DNA of 64,000 nucleotides, from the NCBI RefSeq assembly GCF_000312665.1, contig NZ_HF536772.1, positions 954,282 through 1,018,281 on the forward strand, written 5' to 3'. The notes under the pieces were generated by a model, which worked only from the letters and a program-made list of their open reading frames with translations, was not told the DNA's origin and ran no database searches. A program made the translations under genes and the position numbers. Source of the stretch: Rhizobium mesoamericanum STM3625 (GTDB taxonomy: Bacteria > Pseudomonadota > Alphaproteobacteria > Rhizobiales > Rhizobiaceae). Below, piece after piece: positions 1-8,546 of this stretch (the stretch's first letter is position 1; every line of letters begins with the position of its first letter).

Positions 1-169
1 TCGGATCTAGCGTGGGGCGACCCCATACCTGGCATTTGAAGCCGTGCTCAGCAAAATCGTTGGAGAAGGAAATGCCGGATTTGGCATCGCGCAGCGAGGC
101 AGTGACCTCGGCGGCATCATTGCCGATCGAGGAAACAACGCCCAGACCCGTGACAACTACCCGTCTCAT
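1..169 (-). CDS. fabB: 3-oxoacyl-ACP synthase I (FabB), N-terminal part
   Basis: Only the first 56 codons are in the window; the gene runs off the left edge. The translation starts MRRVVVTGLGVVSSIGND, the classic beta-ketoacyl-ACP synthase start (VVTGLG, then SSIG). FabB condenses acyl-ACP with malonyl-ACP in the cytoplasm and is needed to extend the cis-3-decenoyl-ACP made by FabA, so the pair makes unsaturated fatty acids. It lies 58 bp downstream of fabA on the same strand, which supports an operon and favours FabB over FabF. The catalytic Cys-His-His residues lie outside the window. Family assignment is firm; FabB rather than FabF rests mainly on context. Confidence 0.9.
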   Translation of the reverse strand, partial: MRRVVVTGLGVVSSIGNDAAEVTASLRDAKSGISFSNDFAEHGFKCQVWGRPTLDP

Positions 170-227
170 GTGTTTCGACCTTTTCGTTTTTTCTAACTTG
201 GAAACCGGGCAGGTATGCCCGGCGCAA

Positions 228-743
228 TCAGGCTTCTTTGTCCTTGGACAGGCCGACGCGCAGGTCGGTGGCCTGATAGATGGTTTCGCCGTCGGCCTTC
301 AGCCAGCCATCGGCGGTGCCGAGAACCAGGCGACCGCGCATGACGCGCTTGAAATCGATACCGTACTCGAGCAACTTCGTCGTCGGGCGGATCATGCCCT
401 TGAACTTAACTTCACCTGTTGAAAGCGCCATGCCACGGCCGGGCTCACCAAGCCAGCCGAGGAAAAAGCCGGTCAACTGCCACATGCCGTCAAGGCCGAG
501 GCAGCCGGGCATGATGGGATTGCCGGCGAAGTGGCAGGGAAAATACCAGTCGTCCGGCTTCACGTCGTACTCGGCGCGGATGTAACCCTTGTCGAAGGCG
601 CCGCCGGTTTCGGAAATGTCAGTAATGCGATGAACCATCAACATCGGCGGGAGGGGAAGCTGCGCATTGCCCGGGCCGAACAGTTCGCCGCGGCCGCAGG
701 CCAGAATTTCCTCGTAGTTGAAGCTGGATTGTTTCGTCGCCAT
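228..743 (-). CDS. fabA: 3-hydroxydecanoyl-ACP dehydratase/isomerase (FabA)
   Basis: FabA dehydrates 3-hydroxydecanoyl-ACP and isomerises the trans-2 product to cis-3-decenoyl-ACP, the branch point to unsaturated fatty acids. The 171-residue product matches the usual FabA length. It shows [12 protein letters not shown] near residue 28, the [16 protein letters not shown] block near residues 70-85 with the active-site His, and the catalytic Asp in GLDG. A start at 743 (MATKQSSF) is chosen because upstream extension adds residues foreign to the family. It is followed by fabB on the same strand. irr is divergent across a gap of about 300 bp. Confidence 0.96.
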   Translation of the reverse strand: MATKQSSFNYEEILACGRGELFGPGNAQLPLPPMLMVHRITDISETGGAFDKGYIRAEYDVKPDDWYFPCHFAGNPIMPGCLGLDGMWQLTGFFLGWLGEPGRGMALSTGEVKFKGMIRPTTKLLEYGIDFKRVMRGRLVLGTADGWLKADGETIYQATDLRVGLSKDKEA

Positions 744-968
744 GAAAACTCTAATTCCCCCGCAACTGTGCCGATGGATGTGAACGTTTAGTCCAAGTTC
801 AGCAGAAAATGAAGCATAAGCATGACTGAGCTTCACCCACCTTCGGAGGACCGGCTGCGCGCCTTATTTGGTGGTCGCATACAGGAAGGCCAAGCCCGGG
901 ACCAGTACTAATTGCGCCAAAAGCCCGATTTTGCGGCGCTTTCGCACTCTTTGTCCCAATTGAAACTA

Positions 969-997
969 TTGAAACGCTTTTCTGCAAAAGTTATATG
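969..997 (+). promoter_or_regulatory. candidate sigma-70 promoter of irr
   Basis: TTGAAA at 969-974 and TATATG at 992-997 are separated by 17 bp, about 50 bp before the irr start. The fabA-irr gap (744-1045) shows no other gene. I see no clear iron-control-element palindrome in it. The promoter is inferred from spacing and similarity to consensus only. Confidence 0.45.
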
Positions 998-1045
998 GCT
1001 AATGAAACCTGATTGCTTGACGCTAGATTAACCGGAGTTTGTCGA

Positions 1046-1465
1046 ATGGTGGCAAAGGCCCCGCTAACCATTGAGGCACGGCTGAGACATGCCGGCCTGC
1101 GTCCGACGCGTCAGCGCGTTGCACTTGGTGACCTGCTCTTTGCCAAAGGCGATCGGCATTTGACGGTTGAAGAACTCCATGAGGAGGCCGTGCAGGCGGG
1201 CGTGCCGGTGTCACTGGCGACCGTCTACAATACGCTCCACCAGTTCACCGAGGCCGGCATGATCCGCGTTCTCGCCGTCGAAAGCGCCAAGACATATTTC
1301 GACACCAACGTCTCCGACCATCACCACTTCTTCATCGAGGGCGAAAATGATGTGCTCGATATTCCGGTCAGCAATCTGACCATCGGCAACCTACCGGAGC
1401 CGCCGGAAGGTCTTGAAATCGCGCATGTCGACGTGGTGATCCGCCTGCGCGCCAAACGGCGCTGA
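1046..1465 (+). CDS. irr: Fur-family iron response regulator Irr
   Basis: Irr is the rhizobial Fur-superfamily regulator that responds to haem status and represses iron-demanding and haem-synthesis genes when iron is short. The 139-residue product has the N-terminal winged helix (GLRPTRQRVALGDLLF, then TVEELHEEA and SLATVYNTLHQFTEAG) and the SDHHHFF histidine motif typical of Irr. It lacks the Cys pairs of classical Fur. ATG 1046 is preferred over TTG/ATG-like codons further up because GGAG lies 8-9 bp before it. The gene is divergent from fabA. The N-terminal Cys-Pro haem motif described for Bradyrhizobium Irr is not visible, as in other rhizobial Irr proteins. Confidence 0.93.
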   Translation: MVAKAPLTIEARLRHAGLRPTRQRVALGDLLFAKGDRHLTVEELHEEAVQAGVPVSLATVYNTLHQFTEAGMIRVLAVESAKTYFDTNVSDHHHFFIEGENDVLDIPVSNLTIGNLPEPPEGLEIAHVDVVIRLRAKRR

Positions 1466-1467
1466 TT

Positions 1468-2103
1468 TCACATCACATCGTCAGGGTGCCGGCCGGGCTT
1501 GGCCTTGTACGTCGGAAACGTCCAGCCGAAGTACAGCGCACCGCCGCGCACCAGGAATGCCGCTACAACACCGACTCCAGAGGCTGCATAGAGCGGCAGA
1601 TCGAGCGCATTCGCAGCTGTAAAGATGCTGCCGCCGACCAATGCCGCGGTGATGTAGATTTCCGGCCGCAACAAAACGGACGGCTCATTGGCCAAGAGAT
1701 CGCGGAGAATGCCGCCGAAGGTCGCTGTCAATGTCCCGGTGACGATGCCAATCGTTGGTGAGCCGGTAGCGGCAAGGCCCTTCGCTGCGCCCATCACGCA
1801 ATAGGCGGAAAGCCCGACTGCATCCAGCCAGATCAGCAAGCGATAACGCGACTCGACAAGGTGAGCGGTAAAGAACACCAGGACGCCGACGGCGCAGCAA
1901 ACGACGACATAGGTCGGGTTCAGAACCCAGAATACCGGCACGCGTCCAAGAATAATGTCACGCACCGTGCCACCACCGGTTCCGGTGACGATCGCAAAGA
2001 AGAGAAAGCCGATCAGGTCGAGCTGCTTGCGCGAAGCCGCGAGCGCGCCTGTTGCCGCAAAAAGCGCAACGCCGGCGTAATCCACGTAGACGAATAGCGG
2101 CAT
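1468..2103 (-). CDS. TRIC/UPF0126 family membrane protein (YadS-like)
   Basis: An integral membrane protein of 211 residues built from two similar halves of three helices each, the layout of the UPF0126/TRIC family. Bacterial members are proposed monovalent-cation channels or glycine transporters. The glycine-rich family signature appears twice: TGTGGGTVRDIILGRVP near residue 40 and TATFGGILRDLLANEP near residue 127. It ends 3 bp after irr in convergent orientation. ATG 2103 is used because the first helix begins directly after it. Substrate cannot be told from sequence. Confidence 0.9.
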   Translation of the reverse strand: MPLFVYVDYAGVALFAATGALAASRKQLDLIGFLFFAIVTGTGGGTVRDIILGRVPVFWVLNPTYVVVCCAVGVLVFFTAHLVESRYRLLIWLDAVGLSAYCVMGAAKGLAATGSPTIGIVTGTLTATFGGILRDLLANEPSVLLRPEIYITAALVGGSIFTAANALDLPLYAASGVGVVAAFLVRGGALYFGWTFPTYKAKPGRHPDDVM

Positions 2104-2225
2104 GCGGTCCTCCAGAACCTACGTGTATCTCTCGGAAATGAATCACGGCGGCAAGGGCCGCGCAAGGCGGATCAAGCAAACTGTGTCGCTAACAGAGTCT
2201 TATCCGACCAAAAGAGAAGCCCTTC

Positions 2226-2708
2226 GTGAAATCGCTCCTGATCGCTTTGAACATTGCCGTGCTGCTCGTCACCCCGGTAGCGGCTTTTGGCCAGCAGTCG
2301 CTTATCTCGGACCCTGAGATTTACGAGAAGAAGCACTTTCAGGAACAGTGCAGCAAGGCCAACTTTTCAGATGGATTCGTTATCCGCCAGGACATCAACA
2401 ACGACGGCCTGGTGGACGCTGTCGTCAACGAGGGCGAGCTGACTTGCGACGGCGAGAAGGGCCCGCAGTGCAATGACGACGGCTGCACCTACAATTTCTA
2501 TCTGCAGGTTGCCGAGGGCGGCTACTTCATGATCGCGACCGCCCAGATCTATGGCTACGATTTCGTGAAACGCTTCGGCAACATGGTGCTGGCGATGAAA
2601 ATGCACCCGCGCTTTTGTGATCGCCCGGATGCCGATAAGACGAAGGAACCCTGTATTGTTACCGCCCGTGTGCGCGGCACCAAGTTCGTGACGATCTCCA
2701 AGAAATAG
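2226..2708 (+). CDS. secreted hypothetical protein
   Basis: Unrecognised 160-residue protein. It has an N-terminal signal peptide (Lys, hydrophobic run LLIALNIAVLLVTPVAA, then FGQQ) and should be periplasmic. The mature part has the stretch DINNDGLVDAV, which resembles a calcium-binding Asp-rich loop (EF-hand/FG-GAP style), and several Cys (CSKANF, LTCDG, PQCNDDGC, RFCDRP, EPCIV) that could form disulphides. The GTG start has a purine-rich AGAGAAG just upstream. It stands alone between two convergent genes. Confidence 0.75.
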   Translation: MKSLLIALNIAVLLVTPVAAFGQQSLISDPEIYEKKHFQEQCSKANFSDGFVIRQDINNDGLVDAVVNEGELTCDGEKGPQCNDDGCTYNFYLQVAEGGYFMIATAQIYGYDFVKRFGNMVLAMKMHPRFCDRPDADKTKEPCIVTARVRGTKFVTISKK

Positions 2709-2713
2709 GGCGT

Positions 2714-3499
2714 TCAGCCGGGATAAAGCTCCGATGTGCGGCCGGCAAGATAGTAGCCGACAAGCCCAAACCACTCGCGGATCGCTGTTGCGAGGTTCTG
2801 GGAGTTTCGGTTTGGCTGCGTGAAATCGAGGCCAAGGCTTTCCTGCCCCTCGGTGCGATAGTCTGTCGGCCAAGGCACGACGTCGATACCAAGCTTGCGG
2901 AAGATGCCGACCGAACGCGGCATATGATAGCCCGAGGTAATCAACAGGCAGTTCGAAAGGCCCTGGCTCGCCAAAAGCTCCTTGGTGTTCATGGCGTTTT
3001 CGAACGTCGTTCGTGACGTCGTCTCCTCGAGAAGGCGTTCCTGGCCGATACCGAACATCGGGAAGAAGCGCGCCGAAATCACAGCGTCGCCCTCATAGAT
3101 TCCGGAGATCGATCCATCGCCCCCCGAAATCAGAATTCGCGCCAGCGGATATTTCTGTGCCAGACGCAGCGCTTCGACTAAGCGGTCAGCGCCGGCATTG
3201 AGCTCGACGCCGTGGCGGGCGGTATTCACTTCGTTCTCGAAAGCGCCGCCGAGCACGATCATGCACTGCAGGTCTGCCGGATCCTGTGGTTTCAAGAACC
3301 GATCCTCGAGACCCTCAAGAAGGAAGTTGCCGAGGGTCGTGTAGAGCGTGGCGAACAAGATGAGGCCTGCAATCGTGGAGGAAGCAAGGCTTGTCGCGCG
3401 CCAGCGGACAAGGCCGGCCAGCACAGCAAGCAGGACGAAGAGAAAAGCAAGGGACAAAGGTTGCCCGAACACCCAGACGAGCTTTGAAAAGAGAAACAA
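2714..3499 (-). CDS. YdcF/ElyC-SanA family membrane protein (DUF218)
   Basis: 261-residue protein with two N-terminal membrane segments (residues about 8-30 and 38-58) followed by a DUF218 domain. Domain hallmarks seen are MIVLGGAF near residue 81, ILISGGDGS, the acidic ETTSRTTFENAMN motif and LLITSGYHMPRS. Relatives (ElyC, SanA) act in envelope biogenesis at the inner membrane, but the reaction is unknown. A TTG start at 3499 is chosen because AAGGA lies about 9 bp upstream and the first helix follows at once. It converges with the secreted protein at 2708. Confidence 0.88.
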   Translation of the reverse strand: MFLFSKLVWVFGQPLSLAFLFVLLAVLAGLVRWRATSLASSTIAGLILFATLYTTLGNFLLEGLEDRFLKPQDPADLQCMIVLGGAFENEVNTARHGVELNAGADRLVEALRLAQKYPLARILISGGDGSISGIYEGDAVISARFFPMFGIGQERLLEETTSRTTFENAMNTKELLASQGLSNCLLITSGYHMPRSVGIFRKLGIDVVPWPTDYRTEGQESLGLDFTQPNRNSQNLATAIREWFGLVGYYLAGRTSELYPG

Positions 3500-3552
3500 G
3501 GATGCGTTCCTTCAGCGGTTTGCGAGGGTTCTCTATCTGATTCGGCGGGTTT

Positions 3553-4275
3553 TTATTGCGACCGTGACCTCGTACGCACTGGCGAACGCGGCACAGCGTT
3601 GAACCGGCGCTGCGTGCGTTTCGGAATCAAGAGGGTCGCGAGCGCTATCAACATCGCAAAAACGGCGATCAGCCATAGTGCCGCTGCCCCGGCGATCTGG
3701 GTCAGCAGCGCCCCAACGATAGCCCCGGCCAGCATGCCGACCCAAGGCACGATCTGGATGGTCCAGTCCATTTGCTTGTCGCCGATAATCCAGCGTCCGA
3801 GACCTCGTCCGAAACGCGAGAGCGCTCCGGTCACATAGGTCAGTCCGATCGGGAGCCCCTCGATCTGCTCAACTGCCGCGTTCACCATTCCCATGGAAGC
3901 GACGATGAGATAGAAGCGCGGCATTTCCAGGCTCTGGCCGATCATGAGCGAGGCGGTTGCAAGCGCGATACTGACGCATGAAAGCACGGTGAAGGTGCGC
4001 CTGTCGGCGAAATGCGCGATCACGATACCGGCGGCATTGCCGAGCACGAAGACCATGATCGCGGAGAGCAGAACGGCTGCATGGCGCAGATCCTCATGTC
4101 CGAGTGAAAGGGCAGCACGCGTCGTGTTCCCCGTCATGAACGACACGAAGTCCCCTGTCAGCGTGAGGCCCGTCGCATCCGTCATACCAGCCAGAAAGGA
4201 GATCGCGCCCGCAAGCGTCAGGCCCGTTGCCGTTCTGCGCGTATGGATGATCCGCCGCCGTCTTTCTCGTGTCAT
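3553..4275 (-). CDS. YoaK/DUF1275 family membrane protein
   Basis: About 240 residues, with repeated hydrophobic helices and the DUF1275 signature DATGLTLTGDFVSFMTGNTT near residue 30, in which FMTGNTT is diagnostic. The family is found in inner membranes and has no proven function. ATG 4275 (MTRERRRRIIHTRR) gives a positively charged cytoplasmic N-terminus before the first helix. A longer open frame to 4374 adds a stretch with three Cys that is not family-like. The C-terminus is basic (RTRSRSQ). Confidence 0.85.
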   Translation of the reverse strand: MTRERRRRIIHTRRTATGLTLAGAISFLAGMTDATGLTLTGDFVSFMTGNTTRAALSLGHEDLRHAAVLLSAIMVFVLGNAAGIVIAHFADRRTFTVLSCVSIALATASLMIGQSLEMPRFYLIVASMGMVNAAVEQIEGLPIGLTYVTGALSRFGRGLGRWIIGDKQMDWTIQIVPWVGMLAGAIVGALLTQIAGAAALWLIAVFAMLIALATLLIPKRTQRRFNAVPRSPVRTRSRSQ

Positions 4276-4442
4276 TAAACCAAGGCTCCAGTCCGCCGAA
4301 CAGGCCGATATGGAAACCATAATCGCCGTTGCTAAAAATTTGGCAAAGCATCGCCCGCAAGGCGCCGCGGCCAACTTTTCTTCAGTTGATCCTTAGGGCG
4401 GTCAATATCGCAAATCCGGATAGGCAGGATACGTCGAGGATT

Positions 4443-4518
<76 letters not shown>

Positions 4519-4665
4519 ATCAAGGCGGTCCGGCGAGCCGGTCCTGGGATGCTTCGCGAAGGCTTGCCTCGCGGAGTGGCGGCTTATTACTTCCGGTTTT
4601 TGGAGATAGCAAGCCAAAAAAACGGCCCGGCGAAATTTTCTCGTCCGGGCCGATACTTAATCCGA

Positions 4666-5052
4666 TCAGACTTCGTCTTCGTCGCCGGTCACGCCGATGA
4701 TGTCGCTCATGTCGTCGTCATCGTCATCTTCGTCGGCTTCCAGGAAGGTGTCGTCGTCGTCGCCTTCGATTTCGACGTCGTCGTCGCCCATGTCAGGAAT
4801 GTCGTCGCCGGATGCGCCTTCATCGGCGTCCTCGAGCGAAACCATTTCGACTTCCGTGTTTTCGGTATCGACTTCCGCCACTTCCTCTTCATCCTGGGCT
4901 TCAGCAGCTGCCGCAGCAGAAGTTTCCTCGAAGAAGGATAGGGGATAGGACTTGCCTGTATAAGGAGAAACAATCGGATCCCGGTTCAGGTCGTAGAACT
5001 TCTTGCCGGTTTCCGGATCGGTACGCTTGGTTCCAAGTTCAGCTTTCGCCAC
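4666..5052 (-). CDS. TIGR02300 (FYDLN acid) family protein
   Basis: A 128-residue alphaproteobacterial family of unknown function. The N-terminus carries the signature GTKRTDPETGKKFYDLNRDP followed by IVSPYTGKSYP. The C-terminal half is almost entirely acidic (runs of Asp and Glu from about residue 60 to the end), probably disordered. The GTG start at 5052 is chosen because GAGG lies about 10 bp upstream and the family begins with (M)AKxELGTKR. It normally neighbours aroA, cmk and rpsA, as it does here except that aroA is absent. Confidence 0.9.
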   Translation of the reverse strand: MAKAELGTKRTDPETGKKFYDLNRDPIVSPYTGKSYPLSFFEETSAAAAAEAQDEEEVAEVDTENTEVEMVSLEDADEGASGDDIPDMGDDDVEIEGDDDDTFLEADEDDDDDDMSDIIGVTGDEDEV

Positions 5053-5291
5053 TGTAAGCCTCGTGAGAATGGCCGAATCAAGATTCGGCAAATGCCGTGA
5101 AAGCCGGCGTTCTATTCGGAATTTATAAGCCGGTCCCCATAATCGTTGCAGCACTGCATGTCAAAGCCAAATTGCACGCGTGGCTAGTGCGCGGCGGATG
5201 ACCGGCGCTGCCATTTGTGATACTGAGCCGGCGATTGTTCATTTGCAGAGCAGATCGGCATCTCACCGGCTGCAGGAATGGGTGCCAAACA

Positions 5292-5933
5292 ATGTACCAG
5301 CCGCCGCATTTTCGAGAGGAAGACTTGAGGGTCCATCATGCCTTGATCCGCGCGCATCCGCTCGGGTTGCTGATCACTGCGGGTGCCTCTGGACTGATGG
5401 CGAATTCGATTCCTTTCCATCTCGATGCCGCCTCCTCCTTGAAGGGCACGCTGCGCCTTCACCTCGCCAGGGCCAATCCGCAGTGGCGAGACATAGAGGG
5501 CGGCGCCGATGTACTGGCCGTCTTCCAGGGTGCGGATGCCTACATTACGCCCTCTTGGTACCTGACAAAGCAGGAGACCGGCAAGGTCGTGCCGACTTGG
5601 AACTACGCGATCGTGCAGGTCAGGGGCAGGGCGCGCGTTATCGACGATGCGGACTGGTTGCTTCGGCAGATCAACGCGATCACCACGCAGCAGGAAGGGC
5701 CACGTGACAGGCCCTGGGCGGTCGGCGACGCGCCCGATGATTTTATCCGCGCGCAGCTGAAAGGCATCATCGGCGTCGAAATCGAGATCGCCGCGATCGA
5801 GGGCAAATGGAAGGTAAGCCAAAACCGACCGGTTGCCGATCGCGAAGGTGTTGCTGCCGGCCTCGGCGAAGAGGCCGGGCAGGCGGAGATGGTCGATCTC
5901 GTCCGCCGCTACGGCGGGCTGACGGAGAAATGA
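5292..5933 (+). CDS. PaiB-like FMN-binding protein
   Basis: 213 residues with the PaiB start [11 protein letters not shown] and downstream blocks NPQWRDI, YITPSWY and [11 protein letters not shown], all typical of the FMN-binding split-barrel PaiB family. Bacillus PaiB is annotated as a negative regulator of protease production. Other members are flavin-binding proteins of unknown activity, so a true regulatory role is not certain. AGGAATGGG precedes ATG 5292. Its stop overlaps the cmk start (ATGA), so the two are probably translated together. It sits where aroA is often found in relatives. Confidence 0.88.
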   Translation: MYQPPHFREEDLRVHHALIRAHPLGLLITAGASGLMANSIPFHLDAASSLKGTLRLHLARANPQWRDIEGGADVLAVFQGADAYITPSWYLTKQETGKVVPTWNYAIVQVRGRARVIDDADWLLRQINAITTQQEGPRDRPWAVGDAPDDFIRAQLKGIIGVEIEIAAIEGKWKVSQNRPVADREGVAAGLGEEAGQAEMVDLVRRYGGLTEK

Positions 5934-6589
5934 ACGCACAGATGACATCCACGCACTTTACGATTGCCATCGATGGACCGGCCGCAGCCGGCAAAGGTAC
6001 ACTCTCGCGCCGCATCGCGGAGACCTACGGATTTCATCACCTCGATACAGGACTCACCTATCGCGCCACAGCAAAGGCCTTGCTCGACGCTGGCCTGACG
6101 CTCGACGACGAGGCGGTGGCAGAAAAGATGGCCCGCCAGGTTGAATTGGTCGGTCTCGATCGCAATATTCTCTCGAAACACGAGATAGGCGAGGCAGCCT
6201 CTAAGATCGCAGTAATGCCTGCAGTGCGGCGTGCACTGGTGGAGGCTCAGCGGCGGTTTTCAAAAAAGGCGCCCGGAACGGTGCTCGACGGCCGTGACAT
6301 TGGCACCGTCGTCTGCCCGGCTGCGCCGGTGAAGCTCTATGTAACGGCAAGTCCCGAGGTTCGGGCGAAGCGTCGCTACGACGAAATAAGAGGCAAGGGA
6401 GGAGTTGCCGATTTCGATGCCATTTTCGACGACGTCAAGCGCCGCGATGAACGCGATATGGGACGGGCCGACAGCCCTTTGAAACCAGCCGAAGACGCGC
6501 ACTTGCTTGATACGTCGGAAATGAGTATAGAGGCCGCGTTTCAGGCTGCGAAATCGATCATCGATGCAGCTTTGATCCGAAATACCTAA
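5930..6589 (+). CDS. cmk: cytidylate kinase (Cmk)
   Basis: Phosphorylates CMP and dCMP with ATP in pyrimidine nucleotide metabolism (cytoplasm). It shows the Walker A/P-loop [15 protein letters not shown] near residue 13, [10 protein letters not shown] for CMP binding, the [12 protein letters not shown] motif near residue 125, and the lid/[13 protein letters not shown] segment near residue 175. Length (219 residues from 5930) fits the family. ATG 5930 overlaps the paiB stop. ATG 5942 is an equally possible start, and neither has an ideal ribosome site. rpsA follows, the usual cmk-rpsA order. Confidence 0.95.
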   Translation: MNAQMTSTHFTIAIDGPAAAGKGTLSRRIAETYGFHHLDTGLTYRATAKALLDAGLTLDDEAVAEKMARQVELVGLDRNILSKHEIGEAASKIAVMPAVRRALVEAQRRFSKKAPGTVLDGRDIGTVVCPAAPVKLYVTASPEVRAKRRYDEIRGKGGVADFDAIFDDVKRRDERDMGRADSPLKPAEDAHLLDTSEMSIEAAFQAAKSIIDAALIRNT

Positions 6590-6755
6590 TTCGAGCGATT
6601 TGCCCAAGCTTTGCCTGGGTCGCCTTCGAAGACTAAGCCTGAAATTCCGTCCAAGCGCCGGATTGCTTCCCGACAGGAAGCGGACTGGGTTCAGGCCCGT
6701 TCAACACGAACAAACCGGCGCATACGTATCCGGATTCGGATATGCAGGAGATTTC

Positions 6756-8459
6756 ATGTCAGTAGCTACTCCCTCTCGCGAAGATTTCGCGGCCCTTCTC
6801 GAAGAGTCCTTTGCCAAGCACGACCTGGCTGAAGGCTATGTCACCAAGGGCATCGTAACGGCAATCGAGAAGGACTCTGCCGTTGTCGACGTCGGCCTTA
6901 AGGTCGAAGGTCGCATCCTACTCAAGGAATTCGGCGCCAAGGCCAAGGACGGCTCGCTCAAGGTCGGCGACGAAGTCGAAGTTTACGTTGAGCGCATCGA
7001 AAACGCTCTCGGCGAAGCAGTTCTGTCGCGCGAGAAAGCTCGCCGCGAAGAAAGCTGGATCAAGCTCGAAGCCAAGTTCGAAGCTGGCGAGCGCGTTGAA
7101 GGCGTTATCTTCAACCAGGTCAAGGGCGGCTTTACGGTCGATCTCGACGGCGCGATCGCCTTCCTGCCGCGTTCGCAGGTCGACATCCGCCCGATCCGCG
7201 ACGTCACTCCGCTGATGCACAACCCGCAGCCCTTCGAAATCCTCAAGATGGACAAGCGCCGCGGCAACATCGTCGTATCGCGCCGTACGGTTCTCGAAGA
7301 ATCCCGTGCCGAGCAGCGTTCTGAAATCGTTCAGAACCTCGAAGAAGGTCAGGTTGTTGACGGCGTCGTCAAGAACATCACCGATTACGGTGCGTTCGTT
7401 GATCTCGGCGGCATCGACGGCCTGCTGCACGTCACCGATATGGCATGGCGCCGTGTGAACCATCCGTCGGAAATCCTGTCCATTGGCCAGCAGGTCAAGG
7501 TTCAGATCATCCGCATCAATCAGGAGACCCACCGCATCTCGCTCGGCATGAAGCAGCTCGAGTCGGATCCGTGGGACGGCATCCAGGCCAAGTATCCGGA
7601 AGGCAAAAAGATTTCCGGTACCGTCACGAACATCACCGACTACGGTGCATTCGTCGAGCTGGAGCCGGGCATCGAAGGCCTGATCCACATCTCGGAAATG
7701 TCCTGGACCAAGAAGAACGTACACCCCGGCAAGATCCTGTCCACGAGCCAGGAAGTCGAAGTCGTCGTTCTCGAAGTTGATCCGTCCAAGCGCCGTATTT
7801 CGCTCGGCCTCAAGCAAACGCTGGAAAATCCGTGGGCAGCATTCGCTCGCAACCATCCGGCCGGCACTGAAGTCGAAGGCGAAGTCAAGAACAAGACCGA
7901 ATTCGGCCTCTTCATCGGCCTTGACGGCGACGTTGACGGCATGGTGCACCTCTCCGACCTCGACTGGAATCGTCCGGGCGAACAGGTCATCGAAGAGTTC
8001 AACAAGGGTGACGTCGTTAAGGCCGTCGTTCTCGATGTAGACGTTGAAAAGGAGCGCATCTCGCTCGGCATCAAGCAGCTCGGCAAGGACTCGGTTGGCG
8101 AAGCAGCAGCTTCCGGCGACCTGCGCAAGAATGCAGTCGTTTCCTGCGAAGTTATCGCAGTCAACGATGGCGGTATCGAAGTGAAGCTCGTCGATCACGA
8201 AGACATCACCTCGTTCATTCGCCGCGCAGACCTTTCGCGCGATCGCGACGAGCAGCGTCCGGAACGCTTCTCGGTTGGCCAGGTTGTTGACGCCCGCGTC
8301 ACCAACTTCTCCAAGAAGGACCGCAAGATCATGCTGTCCATCAAGGCTCTTGAAATCGCAGAAGAGAAGGAAGCTGTCGCCCAGTTCGGTTCGTCCGATA
8401 GCGGCGCTTCGCTCGGCGACATTCTTGGCGCGGCTCTGAAGAATCGCGGCGGTGAATAA
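6756..8459 (+). CDS. rpsA: 30S ribosomal protein S1
   Basis: 567 residues with six S1 (OB-fold) repeats. The best are KNITDYGAFVDLGGIDGLLH near residue 208 and TNITDYGAFVELEPGIEGLI near residue 295. S1 unwinds and positions mRNA on the 30S subunit. ATG 6756 (MSVATPSREDFAAL) has CAGGAG 5-10 bp upstream; the longer open frame to 6600 is not S1-like. The 166-bp gap after cmk may hold its own promoter. A strong terminator follows at 8487. Confidence 0.97.
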   Translation: MSVATPSREDFAALLEESFAKHDLAEGYVTKGIVTAIEKDSAVVDVGLKVEGRILLKEFGAKAKDGSLKVGDEVEVYVERIENALGEAVLSREKARREESWIKLEAKFEAGERVEGVIFNQVKGGFTVDLDGAIAFLPRSQVDIRPIRDVTPLMHNPQPFEILKMDKRRGNIVVSRRTVLEESRAEQRSEIVQNLEEGQVVDGVVKNITDYGAFVDLGGIDGLLHVTDMAWRRVNHPSEILSIGQQVKVQIIRINQETHRISLGMKQLESDPWDGIQAKYPEGKKISGTVTNITDYGAFVELEPGIEGLIHISEMSWTKKNVHPGKILSTSQEVEVVVLEVDPSKRRISLGLKQTLENPWAAFARNHPAGTEVEGEVKNKTEFGLFIGLDGDVDGMVHLSDLDWNRPGEQVIEEFNKGDVVKAVVLDVDVEKERISLGIKQLGKDSVGEAAASGDLRKNAVVSCEVIAVNDGGIEVKLVDHEDITSFIRRADLSRDRDEQRPERFSVGQVVDARVTNFSKKDRKIMLSIKALEIAEEKEAVAQFGSSDSGASLGDILGAALKNRGGE

Positions 8460-8486
8460 TCGCCAGCCTCAGGCTTGAGGACTACG

Positions 8487-8516
8487 AACCCGCTGGAGCG
8501 ATCCGGCGGGTTTTTG
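8487..8516 (+). terminator. rpsA terminator
   Basis: Perfect 7-bp stem AACCCGC/GCGGGTT with a 12-nt loop and a following T run (TTTTTG). It lies 28 bp after the rpsA stop and before a convergent gene. Confidence 0.85.
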
Positions 8517-8546
8517 CATTTCCATGGGCGGTGTGAGGGTGGCGGT

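Noticed and set aside
744..1045. Iron-control-element palindrome for Irr
   Set aside because: No convincing TTTAGAA/TTCTAAA-type inverted repeat could be found in the fabA-irr gap.
4697..4948. Ser-rich frame
   Set aside because: Opposite-strand reading of the Asp/Glu tract of the TIGR02300 protein.
6918..8198. 426-codon open frame opposite rpsA
   Set aside because: It mirrors the rpsA codons, has no ribosome site or recognisable domain, and rpsA is certain.
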